Shown piece after piece: positions 1-10,512 of a stretch of DNA of 64,000 nt (positions within the stretch are counted from its first letter, which is position 1; every line of letters starts with the position of its first letter). This stretch comes from G963923955 sp963923955. GTDB lineage: Bacteria; Pseudomonadota; Gammaproteobacteria; Eutrophobiales; Eutrophobiaceae. The notes beneath the pieces are model-generated. The model did not search any database. It saw nothing but the letters and a program-made list of their open reading frames with translations, and was not told where the DNA came from. The DNA is taken from positions 248,001-312,000 of the forward strand of contig OZ000552.1 of NCBI GenBank assembly GCA_963923955.1, in the 5' to 3' direction. Made by a program: the position numbers and the translations under genes.

Positions 1-52
1 CAAGGAATCCGGGCGCATGAATCGAATAACAGTGCATGTATTCATAAGAAAA

Positions 53-71
53 AATGTTATACTATAACATT
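53..71. promoter_or_regulatory. Zur box (zinc-responsive operator)
   Basis: AATGTTATACTATAACATT is a perfect 9-1-9 inverted repeat. It matches the known gammaproteobacterial Zur operator pattern (ATGTTATA-n-TATAACAT). It lies about 55 bases before the zur start codon and ahead of the whole zur-znuACB cluster. This predicts repression of the operon by zinc-loaded Zur, including autoregulation. The palindrome is seen directly; its use by this Zur is inferred. Confidence 0.88.
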
Positions 72-124
72 ACACCGATGCAAGCGATTCTAATAGAAAA
101 ACTTCAAAGAAACACTGGATATTC

Positions 125-619
125 ATGGACAAAATGCGGGTATTACGTGAATTTACCGCGGCCAGGCACGAGCATGTCGCCTGTGTCAGGGCGGCGCTGG
201 GTGCGGCGGAAGCAACATGCCGCAGGCGCGGTCGGCGGCTGACGCCTATCCGGCGGCGGGTGTTGGAGTTGGTATGGGGCGGGCATGAGCCGGTCAAGGC
301 CTATGATCTGCTCCAGCACCTGCAGCGAGAACACAAGGCTGCCGCGCCGGCAACGGTCTATCGCGCCCTGAATTTTCTCCTGCAAGCGGGGCTGGTGCAT
401 AGAATTGAATCCTTGAATGCCTATGTCGGTTGTGGCCGCCCCGGACATGGCGATGCCGGGCAGTTTTTGATCTGTGAGCACTGTGGCGAGGTGGCTGAGT
501 TGGACGATGCCGAACTCGCAGCCCTGATCGCAACCAAGGCCGATGAGCTGGGCTTTGCCGTTGCAAACAAGGTGATTGAATTGCAAGGCACCTGTGCGGA
601 GTGCCGGCCATCCGGCTAG
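125..619 (+). CDS. zur: Fur-family zinc uptake regulator Zur
   Basis: A 164-residue Fur-family repressor. The N-terminal winged helix contains RLTPIRRRVLELV and PATVYRALNFLL (DNA recognition helix). The C-terminal dimerisation half has two CxxC pairs, ICEHC near residue 118 and GTCAEC near the end, which form the structural zinc site of this family. It heads a cluster with znuA, znuC and znuB and follows a Zur box, so zinc rather than iron is the likely signal. The start is uncertain: the ATG at 125 has only a weak ribosome site, and the ATG at 134 is an alternative. Confidence 0.9.
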   Translation: MDKMRVLREFTAARHEHVACVRAALGAAEATCRRRGRRLTPIRRRVLELVWGGHEPVKAYDLLQHLQREHKAAAPATVYRALNFLLQAGLVHRIESLNAYVGCGRPGHGDAGQFLICEHCGEVAELDDAELAALIATKADELGFAVANKVIELQGTCAECRPSG

Positions 620-628
620 GCTTCTCGC

Positions 629-1468
629 ATGCCCCTCATGTTCAGGTACTTGGCCGCACTCGTTTTTTTCATCTGCTGTATGCAGGCCGGCGTAGCCGGT
701 GCGACACCGCCCTTAAAAATATTCGTCAGCATCCCGCCGCAGAAATACCTGGTTGAGCGGATAGGTGCTGAGCATGTGGATGTTCGTATCATGCTAAACC
801 CCGGCGACTCCCCGGAGACCTTCGACCCAAGCCCGGGGAAACTACGGGAATTGACCGCAGCACAGATCTATTTTCAGATCGGCGTGCCCTTTGAGCAGGT
901 GTGGATGGAGACCATCAGCGCCGGCAACGGCAGGCTGGAGATCGTTGCGTGTTGTGCGGCTATTCTGCAGAGCCAGTCTGCTGGGCATGATAATCATGTA
1001 TGGACCAGCCCGCGCAATGCGCTGGCGATTGCCGCGCAGATCAAGGACAGGCTGAGCGCGCATGATCCGCAAAATGCAGCCGAGTATGAAAACAACTACC
1101 AGGCACTGGCCGCCGATCTCAGGCAATTAGACGCCCACATCATCAAGGCGCTTGGTTCCCGCCGTACCTCCTACTTCATCATCTCGCATGCATCCCTGGG
1201 ACACTATGCGGCGCACTATGGCCTGACCCAGTTATCGCTGGAGAAAAACGGCCGCCAACTGGGGGCGAAGGGCCTGGCCAGGCTCATAGACAAGGCGCAA
1301 CGGGAAAGGCTCGATATCTTGTTCGTGCAAAAGCAACATCACTCGCCGGGCGAGGCCGCCTTCGTTGGTGAGTTGGGGGTGCAGGTGGTTGAAATTGATC
1401 CTTTGGCCGAGGATTATATCGTCGGCCTGCAGCAGCTGACCAAGGCCATCGCACAGGCGGTGGAGTAG
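629..1468 (+). CDS. znuA: Zinc ABC transporter substrate-binding protein ZnuA
   Basis: A 279-residue periplasmic metal-binding lipocalin-unrelated cluster A-I binding protein. Residues 1-25 form a signal peptide ending VAGA-TPP. Metal ligand candidates are the His in NHVWTSP, the His in SHASLGHYAAHYG and the acidic site EIDPLAEDY near the C-terminus. The position that usually carries the first His (GHSPHxYEP-like) reads GDSPETFDPSP here, and the usual His-rich loop of ZnuA is absent. It delivers zinc to ZnuB and ZnuC. The gene starts 9 bases after zur and is followed almost immediately by znuC, so one operon is likely. Confidence 0.88.
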   Translation: MPLMFRYLAALVFFICCMQAGVAGATPPLKIFVSIPPQKYLVERIGAEHVDVRIMLNPGDSPETFDPSPGKLRELTAAQIYFQIGVPFEQVWMETISAGNGRLEIVACCAAILQSQSAGHDNHVWTSPRNALAIAAQIKDRLSAHDPQNAAEYENNYQALAADLRQLDAHIIKALGSRRTSYFIISHASLGHYAAHYGLTQLSLEKNGRQLGAKGLARLIDKAQRERLDILFVQKQHHSPGEAAFVGELGVQVVEIDPLAEDYIVGLQQLTKAIAQAVE

Positions 1469-1470
1469 CA

Positions 1471-2196
1471 GTGTCGGCGGCTATCTGCTTTGATGAGGTT
1501 GACTATGCCTATGGCCGGGCAAGGGTGCTGGAGCGGGTCAATCTCACGGTGGAGGCAGAAGAGTTCTTCGGCCTGATCGGCCCTAATGGCGCCGGCAAGA
1601 GCACCTTGCTCAAACTGCTGCTGGGCGTCTTGCCGCCGGATACAGGCACCATAGAAGTGCTGGGGCAGGCACCCGCACTGGCCCGTCATCGCATCGGCTA
1701 TGTCCCGCAAGGCCCTTCCTTTCCGAAGAATTTCCCCATCAGTGTCCTGGACGTGGTCTTGCTAGGCCGTCTGGGCAGCAAGAACCCCCCAGGCGGCTTT
1801 AGCCCAACCGACCGGGAATTGGCCATGGAGGCGCTGCGCGTAGTGGAGATCCCGGAACTGGCGGGGCGGGCGATCAAGAGCTTATCGGGTGGGCAGCTGC
1901 AACGCATGTTGGTCGCCCGTGCCCTGGCGTGTAAGCCGGAGATATTGGTGCTGGATGAGCCGACGGCAAATGTTGACAGCCGGGCCGAGGCGAAGATCTT
2001 TGCCCTGCTCAAGCAATATAACGCACACATGACGATTATCGTCGTCTCGCATGATATTGCCTTTATCTCTTCTTACGTTGACCGGGTGGGCTGCCTGAAC
2101 AAGACCCTTGTGTGTCATGAGACCGAGGCGCTCAGCGGTAAGACCTTTGCAGAGCTCTATGGCGCGCCGGTGAAGATGATCCACCACCGGCACTAG
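1471..2196 (+). CDS. znuC: Zinc ABC transporter ATP-binding protein ZnuC
   Basis: A 241-residue ABC ATPase. Walker A is GPNGAGKST (residues about 37-45), the signature is LSGGQLQRMLVARAL, Walker B is LVLDEPTANVD and the switch His is in VVSHD. It powers zinc import through ZnuB. The start codon is GTG, two bases after the znuA stop. It belongs to the manganese/zinc/iron importer subfamily, and the neighbours fix the zinc assignment. Confidence 0.92.
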   Translation: MSAAICFDEVDYAYGRARVLERVNLTVEAEEFFGLIGPNGAGKSTLLKLLLGVLPPDTGTIEVLGQAPALARHRIGYVPQGPSFPKNFPISVLDVVLLGRLGSKNPPGGFSPTDRELAMEALRVVEIPELAGRAIKSLSGGQLQRMLVARALACKPEILVLDEPTANVDSRAEAKIFALLKQYNAHMTIIVVSHDIAFISSYVDRVGCLNKTLVCHETEALSGKTFAELYGAPVKMIHHRH

Positions 2197-2208
2197 CCGC
2201 AGCATAAT

Positions 2209-3030
2209 ATGTCTGAATTCTTTATCAGCCTGTTGGATTTCCAGTTCATGCGCTATGCCCTGCTGGCCTGTCTGCTGTCGAGTCTGGGCTGCGGCATCAT
2301 CGGCACCTATGTGGTGGTGAAGCGCATCAGTTTTTTAAGCGGCGGCATTGCGCATAGCGTACTGGCAGGCATGAGCGCGGCTTACTTTTTCGGCGCCGCG
2401 CCTGCCATCGGTGCGGTGCTTGCTGCGCTCATCACGGCCGTTTTGATCGGCTGGATAAAGCTGCGCTGGCAGCAGGATGAGGATGTCCTGATCGCCGCCT
2501 TCTGGTCGGTGGGCATGGCGATTGGCATCCTGTTTATCTCCCAAACCCCGGGCTATAACACAGATTTAATGAGCTACCTGTTTGGCAATATCCTGTTAAT
2601 CTCCGGCCGCGATCTGCTGCTGATGGCGCTGCTGGATCTGCTAATCTTGGGGCTAGTCTTTTGTTTTTACAAGCAGTTCCTCGCAGTCGCCTTTGATGAG
2701 GAATTTGCACGCATCCGCGGCGTGAACATAGAAGGCTTTTACATCCTGCTCCTGTGTCTGGTGGCCTTAACCATCGTGCTGCTAATCCAGATCGTCGGGC
2801 TGATCCTGGTCATGGCGCTGCTGATCCTGCCGGCGGCCAGCGCGCTGCAATTTTCCAATTCTATTCCGGGCATGATGGGGGTGTCCGTGATTTTAAGCAT
2901 GCTGATCACCACGGCGGGCCTGCTCTTGTCCTGGCAGCCTGATCTGCCCGCCGGGGCGACGATCATAGTGCTTGCCGGCCTGGTCTATCTGTTAGCCATC
3001 TTGAGCAGGGCTCTTCGCGTTCCCGGTTAA
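2209..3030 (+). CDS. znuB: Zinc ABC transporter permease ZnuB
   Basis: A 273-residue polytopic permease of the ABC-3 family with about eight hydrophobic segments. GGIAHSVLAGMSAAYFFG is the conserved region after the second helix, and family helices such as IVGLILVMALLILPAA follow. It is the last gene of the zinc operon. Its stop codon overlaps the 3' end of the convergent DAHP synthase gene by four bases, leaving no room for a conventional intergenic terminator. Confidence 0.92.
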   Translation: MSEFFISLLDFQFMRYALLACLLSSLGCGIIGTYVVVKRISFLSGGIAHSVLAGMSAAYFFGAAPAIGAVLAALITAVLIGWIKLRWQQDEDVLIAAFWSVGMAIGILFISQTPGYNTDLMSYLFGNILLISGRDLLLMALLDLLILGLVFCFYKQFLAVAFDEEFARIRGVNIEGFYILLLCLVALTIVLLIQIVGLILVMALLILPAASALQFSNSIPGMMGVSVILSMLITTAGLLLSWQPDLPAGATIIVLAGLVYLLAILSRALRVPG

Positions 3031-4109
3031 ACTGGGTTAAGTTGGGCTAAGCCGGGCCGGGCACGGCGGCGCCTGACCGCCTGCGCCAGTTCACGAATCA
3101 GCATTTCCGTATCTGCCCAGCCGAGGCAGGCATCGGTAATGCTCTGGCCATAGACCAGCGCCTTGCCGGGCGTGACCTTCTGCTTACCCGCAATGAGATG
3201 GCTCTCGATCATCACCCCGAATAGGCGCGTATCGCCGCCGGCAATCTGCGCGGCAACATCACGGCCGACATCTAACTGCCTCTCGTGTTGCCGCTGGCTG
3301 TTGGCATGGCTGAAATCAACCATGATTAAGATCGGCAGATCAGCTGCGGCTAATTGCTTCGCAACGGCATCAATGCTTTTGGCATCGTAGTTTGGCTCTC
3401 TGCCGCCGCGCAAGATGATGTGGCAATCCCTATTGCCGGTGGTGGTGAAGATGGCCGAGCTGCCCTCCTTGCGCAGCGACAGGAAGTGGTGCGGCACGGC
3501 GGCGGAGCGAATGGCATCGACCGCCACCTGGGTCGTGCCATCAGTGCCGTTCTTGAAACCGACCGGGCAGGACAGGCCGGAGGCCAGCTCGCGGTGCACC
3601 TGGCTTTCCGTAGTCCTTGCGCCAATGGCGCCCCAGCTAACCAGGTCGGCCACATATTGCGGCGTGATGATGTCGAGGAACTCAACACCGGCGGGCATGC
3701 CCATGTTATTCAGATCGAGCAATAGTTGCCGCCCCAGCCGCAGGCCCTTGTTGAGCTGGAAACTCTCATCCAGATCAGGATCATTGATCAGGCCCTTCCA
3801 GCCCACCCTCGTGCGCGGCTTTTCAAAATAAACCCGCATGATGATCAGCAGCTCATCCTGCAATTCATCTTTGAGCCTTTTCAGGCGGTCGGCATAGTCT
3901 CTTGCCGCCGGCGGATCGTGTATGGAACAAGGGCCGATGACGGCGAGCAGGCGATCATCTCTGCCGCATAAGACCTCATGGATGCTCTGCCTGCTTGCAT
4001 AGGTAGTGCTGGTTGCCTGTTCCGTGGCGGGCAGCTCCTCACAAATCTCCGTCGGCGTGGCGACCGCCTTGATGGAGGCGATGCGCAGATCATCGGTGTC
4101 ATACATCAT
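3027..4109 (-). CDS. aroG: 3-deoxy-7-phosphoheptulonate synthase (class I, AroG/AroF type)
   Basis: A 360-residue enzyme joining phosphoenolpyruvate and erythrose 4-phosphate in the first shikimate-pathway step. Class I motifs are LAVIGPCSIHDP, YFEKPRTRVGWKGL, GARTTESQ, GFKNGTDG, FTTTGNRDCHIILRGG and DFSHANS (metal and substrate residues). Length and motifs match the feedback-regulated AroF/G/H group. Which aromatic amino acid inhibits it cannot be read from the sequence. It is monocistronic and convergent with znuB. Confidence 0.93.
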   Translation of the reverse strand: MMYDTDDLRIASIKAVATPTEICEELPATEQATSTTYASRQSIHEVLCGRDDRLLAVIGPCSIHDPPAARDYADRLKRLKDELQDELLIIMRVYFEKPRTRVGWKGLINDPDLDESFQLNKGLRLGRQLLLDLNNMGMPAGVEFLDIITPQYVADLVSWGAIGARTTESQVHRELASGLSCPVGFKNGTDGTTQVAVDAIRSAAVPHHFLSLRKEGSSAIFTTTGNRDCHIILRGGREPNYDAKSIDAVAKQLAAADLPILIMVDFSHANSQRQHERQLDVGRDVAAQIAGGDTRLFGVMIESHLIAGKQKVTPGKALVYGQSITDACLGWADTEMLIRELAQAVRRRRARPGLAQLNPV

Positions 4110-4184
4110 GACAATGGCTTGTTTTTATTAAGAGAAAAACGGCAATTATTTGGTGAGCACAGGCAGGGCAGCGCGCGGATCTGA

Positions 4185-4526
4185 TCAGCCCGGCGGCCAG
4201 GTGAAGGCGCGGCCGGCCAGGATATGAATATGCAGGTGGAACACGCTCTGGCCCGCGCCTGCACCATTGTTCACGACCAAGCGAAAGGCCTCGCCCACGC
4301 CCTGCTCTGCGGCGATGCGGTTGGCTTTCAAAAGCAGATGCCCCAACAGCGCCTCATCCTCAGCGCCGGCATCGACAATGCGGGCGATTGGTTTTTTAGG
4401 AATCACAAGGATATGCACCGGCGCCTGCGGATTGACATCTTTGAAGGCCAGGCAGTGCTCGTCTTCATAGACAATATCTGCGGGAATTTCCCGATGGATG
4501 ATCTTGCTAAAGATAGTCTCGGTCAT
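4185..4526 (-). CDS. hinT: HIT-family nucleotide hydrolase (HinT-like)
   Basis: A 113-residue cytosolic histidine-triad protein. The catalytic HLHIHIL motif lies near residue 97, with upstream FSKIIHREIPADIVYEDEHC and HILVIPKKPI typical of HinT. The family hydrolyses purine nucleoside phosphoramidates and acyl-adenylates. The C-terminus (AGRAFTWPPG) is short but normal. It is separated by about 75 bases from the DAHP synthase gene on the same strand. Confidence 0.9.
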   Translation of the reverse strand: MTETIFSKIIHREIPADIVYEDEHCLAFKDVNPQAPVHILVIPKKPIARIVDAGAEDEALLGHLLLKANRIAAEQGVGEAFRLVVNNGAGAGQSVFHLHIHILAGRAFTWPPG

Positions 4527-4722
4527 GGCGCAATCTTCGTTTATGCCAACGTGGCTGGTAAGAATAAAAAGGCGATTATAGGGCGCTGGCGGCAGAAAAT
4601 AAATGACTTCTTAATTAAGTATAAAAGAGACGCACAAACTAGCCACAGCAACGAATGCTTTACTTTCTCAGCGGCCTTGACTACCCTGTTGTGCGTTGAT
4701 TTTTGGATAAAGGGGAGAACTC

Positions 4723-5151
4723 ATGCGTACACTATCTCTGGCGGCTTTGTTGCTGTTATTGCCGCCGCAGCTAATCGCTGCGGAATTGATCTCCGAGCCC
4801 CATGCCATGCTGTATTATCGTGTGCCACTGGACGGGAGTAAGCTGCAACAACGACAGCATAGCTTTGGTCTGCGCATGGACCGGGCGAGTTTTAATGCCG
4901 ACGAGATGCCTGAGCAGCATCAATTATTTGAGCAAGCCGCCCTGTTTGATCTTAAATTGAATGCCCGCGGCTTGGAGGGGATCTACCTGTCGGGGAATGC
5001 ACTGTTGGAAAATCCTTACCTCAATCGTGCGGATGAGGACGGCGGCGAATCAGCCGTGAAAAGATTACAGGATGCAATCGATAACATGCCCTTTGGCGTA
5101 TTTCTCGGTGCCGCCATCGGCACCTTGATCCTCTCCGGCGTGGGGGGATAG
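4723..5151 (+). CDS. Small exported protein of unknown function
   Basis: A 142-residue protein I do not recognise. Residues 1-20 are a clear signal peptide (LSLAALLLLLPPQLIAA then ELIS). The mature part is mostly hydrophilic. A glycine-rich hydrophobic stretch at the C-terminus (FLGAAIGTLILSGVGG) could anchor it in a membrane. The ATG follows a good AAGGGGAG ribosome site. It ends 11 bases before pdxH, so the two may be cotranscribed. Confidence 0.7.
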   Translation: MRTLSLAALLLLLPPQLIAAELISEPHAMLYYRVPLDGSKLQQRQHSFGLRMDRASFNADEMPEQHQLFEQAALFDLKLNARGLEGIYLSGNALLENPYLNRADEDGGESAVKRLQDAIDNMPFGVFLGAAIGTLILSGVGG

Positions 5152-5162
5152 CGGCTTCCTTA

Positions 5163-5807
5163 ATGAGCATAGACCTTGCAGCATTAAGAAGAGAATACCA
5201 AGGCCGCGCCCTGCTTGAGAGTGAGGTGGATGGCGATCCGCTTAAGCAGTTTCATCACTGGCTTGACGAGGCCGCCAGGCTCGGCATTGAACTGCCGAAC
5301 GCGATGGCGCTGGCGACAGTAACGGCGAGCGGCAAACCCACCGTGCGCTATGTATTGTTGAAAGGCTATGATGATTCAGGCTTCGTTTTTTTTACTCATT
5401 CCACCAGCGCCAAAGGGAAACAGTTGGCGGCCAACCCCAATGCATCCATAGCGTTTTACTGGCAGCCCATCGACCGGCAGGTGCGCCTGGAAGGAGTCGT
5501 GGAACAGGTTAGCAGCGACGAGGCGGATGCTTATTTTCAGTCACGCCCCTATGGCAGCCAGCTCAGTGTCTGGGTGGCGCCGCAGAGTGCAGTCGTGGCT
5601 AGTCGAGAATTTATGCAGCAGCGCATGCAGGAACTGGCGGCGGAATATCCGCAGGGTGCCGTGCCGAGGCCCGCTACCTGGCGCGGCTATCGGCTTGTGC
5701 CTGCGACCTTTGAATTCTGGCAGGGACGAAAAAACCGCCTGCATGACCGGCTGCTCTATCGACGAGGGGCTGATAAGCGGTGGGCGCTTGAGCGGCTGGC
5801 ACCTTAG
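5163..5807 (+). CDS. pdxH: Pyridoxamine 5'-phosphate oxidase
   Basis: A 214-residue FMN-dependent oxidase making pyridoxal 5'-phosphate from pyridoxine or pyridoxamine phosphate. Family motifs are TVRYVLLKGYDDSGFVFFT, SAKGKQLAANPNASIAFYW (FMN site), SRPYGSQLSVW, RPATWRGYRLVP, and the C-terminal FEFWQGRKNRLHDR, which carries substrate-binding residues. Length is standard. It follows a small exported-protein gene and is convergent with the tRNA downstream. Confidence 0.95.
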   Translation: MSIDLAALRREYQGRALLESEVDGDPLKQFHHWLDEAARLGIELPNAMALATVTASGKPTVRYVLLKGYDDSGFVFFTHSTSAKGKQLAANPNASIAFYWQPIDRQVRLEGVVEQVSSDEADAYFQSRPYGSQLSVWVAPQSAVVASREFMQQRMQELAAEYPQGAVPRPATWRGYRLVPATFEFWQGRKNRLHDRLLYRRGADKRWALERLAP

Positions 5808-5859
5808 CGCCGCTTATTGTTTGTCGCTAAAAAACATGACGGCAGGCAAGATTAAAAAA

Positions 5860-6165
5860 TGGTGGGCCCGGTAGGACTTGAACCTACGACCAATGGATTC
5901 ACTTAACCCCGCTGTTTCCAACGGGAGCGGACTATCTCATCACCCTTAATCACGGGTGCGGGACGCTCTACGCCTGTTATTAAGAGCGCTTAAGCTCTCA
6001 GGTAGTCTCTGCACCTTCCGGAGGTGTACCCCCGGCTTGGCTCAGGGTTGCCGTCAGCCTGGCTGTTACGGTTTCCCTGAATTCATCCCGTTCATTTCAT
6101 ATCTTTCAATATGAACGCACCTTCGTTGATGAGTCCACTGCTCTAACCAACTGAGCTACAGGCCC
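5860..6165 (-). tRNA. tRNA with CAU anticodon (probably tRNA-Ile2), interrupted by a group I intron
   Basis: The 5' exon is 6165-6129 and the 3' exon is 5899-5860 including an encoded CCA. Joined, they fold into a standard 77-nt cloverleaf: seven acceptor pairs (GGGCCTG with CGGGCCC), D arm GCTC/GAGC, anticodon stem GTGGA/TCCAT with loop CTCATAA, and T arm GTAGG/CCTAC with TTCAAGT. The anticodon CAU is read by elongator Met, initiator Met or lysidine-modified Ile2. C4-G69 and C5-G68 are present, which are the pairs known to favour the lysidine enzyme TilS, so Ile2 is preferred. A 229-nt intron sits directly 3' of the anticodon. Confidence 0.88.
5900..6128 (-). ncRNA. Self-splicing group I intron (IC3-like) in the tRNA anticodon loop
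   Basis: The 229-nt insert between U36 and A37 has the group I core. The internal guide GUG pairs with the exon CAU at the 5' splice site, with a G-U wobble at the cut. A P2 hairpin CGTTCAT/ATGAACG follows. Next come CAGGGAAACC (P4 region), CCTGAGCCAAGCC (P6/J region), the P7 strand within GCAGAGACTA (complement of 6004-6012), and the partner GATAGTCC (complement of 5929-5936). A P9-like hairpin CCCGTTGGAAACAGCGGG and a terminal G complete it. Layout closely follows the Azoarcus tRNA-Ile intron. There is no homing-endonuclease reading frame. Confidence 0.9.
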
Positions 6166-6175
6166 CTGTTTTGGA

Positions 6176-6190
6176 AAGCCCGGAGGGCTT
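6176..6190 (-). terminator. Possible weak terminator after rpoD
   Basis: AAGCCC-TCC-GGGCTT forms a 6-bp hairpin followed on the minus strand by only TCC. It lies about 70 bases past the rpoD stop and just before the tRNA. The short stem and lack of a real T-run make it weak, and rpoD transcripts may run into the tRNA. Confidence 0.3.
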
Positions 6191-6260
6191 AATAGGGCTT
6201 CCCTGGACATAATAATTACGGACGCTTAAGTATAAAGACAAAATCCATTGCCGGGAACCG

Positions 6261-8084
<1,824 letters not shown>

Positions 8085-8205
8085 TTCCGGCTCTATCTCT
8101 TAAATAAGGCTTATGCTAATTCACTGAAAAAACGGCAAAAAAACAATCCATCAGTATAGCATATTGCCATGCAACAATCCAGGTGGATTTGACTCTTATT
8201 TAGCA

Positions 8206-9936
8206 TTAACCGGTTCTTTGCAGCGCCCGCAGCTTGGCTTTCAGCGCCTCTGGGGCATCTTGCAAGGTGACTCTTTGCGCCTCTTCCAAAGGCGTCTTGC
8301 TATTACTCAGGATATTCTCACAGGCATCCAGAAACTCCTTTTCCAGGTCGATATTCTCCTCATCAAAGATGTCTTTTGATGATAATTCGTGCAGCCGCCT
8401 GCTGAGTCTCGATTCCCTCCAGCGCTCCAGTATCTGGCCGGTGGTGATCCCTGGTTCTTCCTGTATGGACACAATAAGCGCGCCTAAGATTTCCGCACCG
8501 GGGATGCTGAGCCGTGCAATATTCTCAGGTTCCTCGAGCAGCGCCGCCAGTTGCGGTCTGTGCAGCAGCATGGCGATCAACCAACTTATCCGGGTCATGC
8601 CGCCGCTCTGCTGCCGATATAACGGCGGCCTTCTCTTGGCTTGCCGCGCCGTCTCAGTTTTGCTCTTTATCTCGCCCACGGCTATGCCCGTGCGCCCTTC
8701 AACCTGCCGCAGCATGAACTGCTTAAACACTCCTTCAGGCAGTTGCGCCAGATGGGGTTTAATCTGCTTCATAAAAGGCGAGACGCCCTCTGCCGTGGAC
8801 AGATCATGCGCGCCTTGGGCTGTCTTGAGCATATAATCCGACAGCGGCATCCACGCATCCCGGTCTTCAAAGGCTGCCGCACCCTTTTCTCTTACGTAGT
8901 CATCGGGGTCCTGGCCCTTGGGGAGAAATTTGAAAAATACCTGCCGGCCGTCTTTCATCAAGGGCAGGCTTGCCTCCATCGCCCGGCCGGCCGCCTTCTC
9001 CCCGGCCGCATCGCCGTCAAAACAAAACACAAGCTGCGGGCTCAGCCGGAAGATGCCTTCGAGCTGGGCTTGTGTGGCCGCCGTGCCCAGCGCGGCCACG
9101 GCGTTGTCGATGCCGTATTGCCCTAGGGCGAGTACATCCATGTAGCCTTCCACCAAATAGACCCGCTCCAGTGCGCGGTTTTTCCGGCGGGCGCGGTGCA
9201 GGCCGTAGAGTTCACGACCCTTGTGGAATACGGGCGTCTCTGGGGAATTTAAGTATTTGGGCAGGCCCTCATCGATCACCCGGCCGCCGAAGCCGATGAC
9301 CCGCCCGCGCTGGTCGCGGATGGGGAACATGATGCGATCGCGGAAGCGATCATAGTAGCCGCCGCGCTCGCCCTGGATGATCAGGCCGGCGCTCGCCAGC
9401 CGCTTTTGCGCCTCCTCTGCGCCGCCCAATTCCTGCATAAGGTTATCCCAGCCGGCCGGCGCATAGCCCAGTTCAAACTCCGCCGCGCATTCGCCGCTGA
9501 TGCCGCGTTGCTTGAGATAGTCGGCGGCGCGTTTGGCCTGCGGGTGGGTGCGTAACTGTTGCCGATAAAAACGTGCAGCCGCCTCCAGTAGATCATACAG
9601 GACGGCAAAGTTGTCTTTCGCCGCCGCATAGCCCGCCGTGCGCGGGATCTCCAGGCCGACGCGGCCGGCCAATTCTTCCACGGCCTCGACAAAGCCCAGC
9701 TGCCGGTATTCCATCAAAAAGCCGATCGCCGTTCCATTGGCGCCGCAGCCGAAGCAATGGTAGAACTGCTTGTCCTGGCTGACGGTGAAAGAAGGCGTTT
9801 TTTCATCGTGAAAGGGGCAGCAGGCCAGGTGATTTTTGCCGGCCTTGCGCAAGGAAACATGGCCGTCTATGAGTTCAACGATGTCGGTGCGCGCGAGCAG
9901 TTCATCGATAAAACTCTGTGGGATTTGGCCGGCCAT
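8206..9936 (-). CDS. dnaG: DNA primase DnaG
   Basis: A 576-residue primase making RNA primers for replication. The N-terminal CHC2 zinc finger reads CCPFHDEKTPSF ... FYHCFGCG. The TOPRIM core includes RVYLVEGYMDVLALGQYGI and VFCFDGDAAGEKAA with catalytic acidic residues. The C-terminal third is the helicase-interaction region. It lies between yqeY and rpoD on the same strand in the conserved macromolecular-synthesis block, with normal family length. Confidence 0.97.
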   Translation of the reverse strand: MAGQIPQSFIDELLARTDIVELIDGHVSLRKAGKNHLACCPFHDEKTPSFTVSQDKQFYHCFGCGANGTAIGFLMEYRQLGFVEAVEELAGRVGLEIPRTAGYAAAKDNFAVLYDLLEAAARFYRQQLRTHPQAKRAADYLKQRGISGECAAEFELGYAPAGWDNLMQELGGAEEAQKRLASAGLIIQGERGGYYDRFRDRIMFPIRDQRGRVIGFGGRVIDEGLPKYLNSPETPVFHKGRELYGLHRARRKNRALERVYLVEGYMDVLALGQYGIDNAVAALGTAATQAQLEGIFRLSPQLVFCFDGDAAGEKAAGRAMEASLPLMKDGRQVFFKFLPKGQDPDDYVREKGAAAFEDRDAWMPLSDYMLKTAQGAHDLSTAEGVSPFMKQIKPHLAQLPEGVFKQFMLRQVEGRTGIAVGEIKSKTETARQAKRRPPLYRQQSGGMTRISWLIAMLLHRPQLAALLEEPENIARLSIPGAEILGALIVSIQEEPGITTGQILERWRESRLSRRLHELSSKDIFDEENIDLEKEFLDACENILSNSKTPLEEAQRVTLQDAPEALKAKLRALQRTG

Positions 9937-10031
9937 GATGCGGCCCTAGTATAAACGGACAATGGGCTCACGGCACCTATGAATCGTGCGCGCGGATAGC
10001 AGTTTAGAATCTAAGAGAAGCCCTGATTCAA

Positions 10032-10490
10032 TCAGAACTTGCTTAAGCCAAGTTGTGCCTTCACCAGCGCGCTCACCTTCGCCATGTCCGCGCGGCCTTG
10101 CAGCTTCGGCTTTAGCAGCCCCATGACCCGGCCCATGTCTCTCATGGATTCCGCGCCGGTCGCTTTCACCACATCCTGAATAATCCGGCGCACTTCCTCT
10201 TCATCAAGCGGCTGCGGCAGGTAGGACTGCACCACTTCCAGTTCAAAGCGCTCCTTTTCCACCAGATCATCGCGCCCGGCCTGCTCAAACTGATCGATGG
10301 AGTCCCGATGCTGCTTGGCCAGTTTGCCAAGAACCGCCACCACCCCACTCTTATCCAACTCAACGCGCTCATCCACTTCTTTTTGTTTCAACGCCGCTTC
10401 AATCAAGCGCAGCACGGCCAGGCGCGCCTTGTCGCGGCGGCGCATGGCGGCCTTCACATCGGCGCGGATTTGCGCTCTCAGATCGGCCAT
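10032..10490 (-). CDS. yqeY: GatB/YqeY-domain protein
   Basis: A 152-residue helical protein related to the tail domain of GatB, the amidotransferase subunit that binds tRNA. Family stretches are MRRRDKARLAVLRLIEAALKQKEVDER, LAKQHRDSIDQFEQAGR and VVQSYLPQPLDEEEVRRII. Its precise role is unknown. It lies between rpsU and dnaG, the usual position in many proteobacteria. The stop codon falls within a small hairpin (10017-10039) that may help end transcription. Confidence 0.92.
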   Translation of the reverse strand: MADLRAQIRADVKAAMRRRDKARLAVLRLIEAALKQKEVDERVELDKSGVVAVLGKLAKQHRDSIDQFEQAGRDDLVEKERFELEVVQSYLPQPLDEEEVRRIIQDVVKATGAESMRDMGRVMGLLKPKLQGRADMAKVSALVKAQLGLSKF

Positions 10491-10512
10491 CGGGCAAGCG
10501 GCGGGGATAAGG

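Noticed and set aside
54..242. Forward frame covering the Zur box
   Set aside because: It overlaps the operator and the start of zur in another frame and has no protein-like composition.
5860..6165. Elongator tRNA-Met rather than Ile2
   Set aside because: Not excluded, but C4-G69 and C5-G68 plus the match of intron position to tRNA-Ile(CAU) introns favour Ile2.
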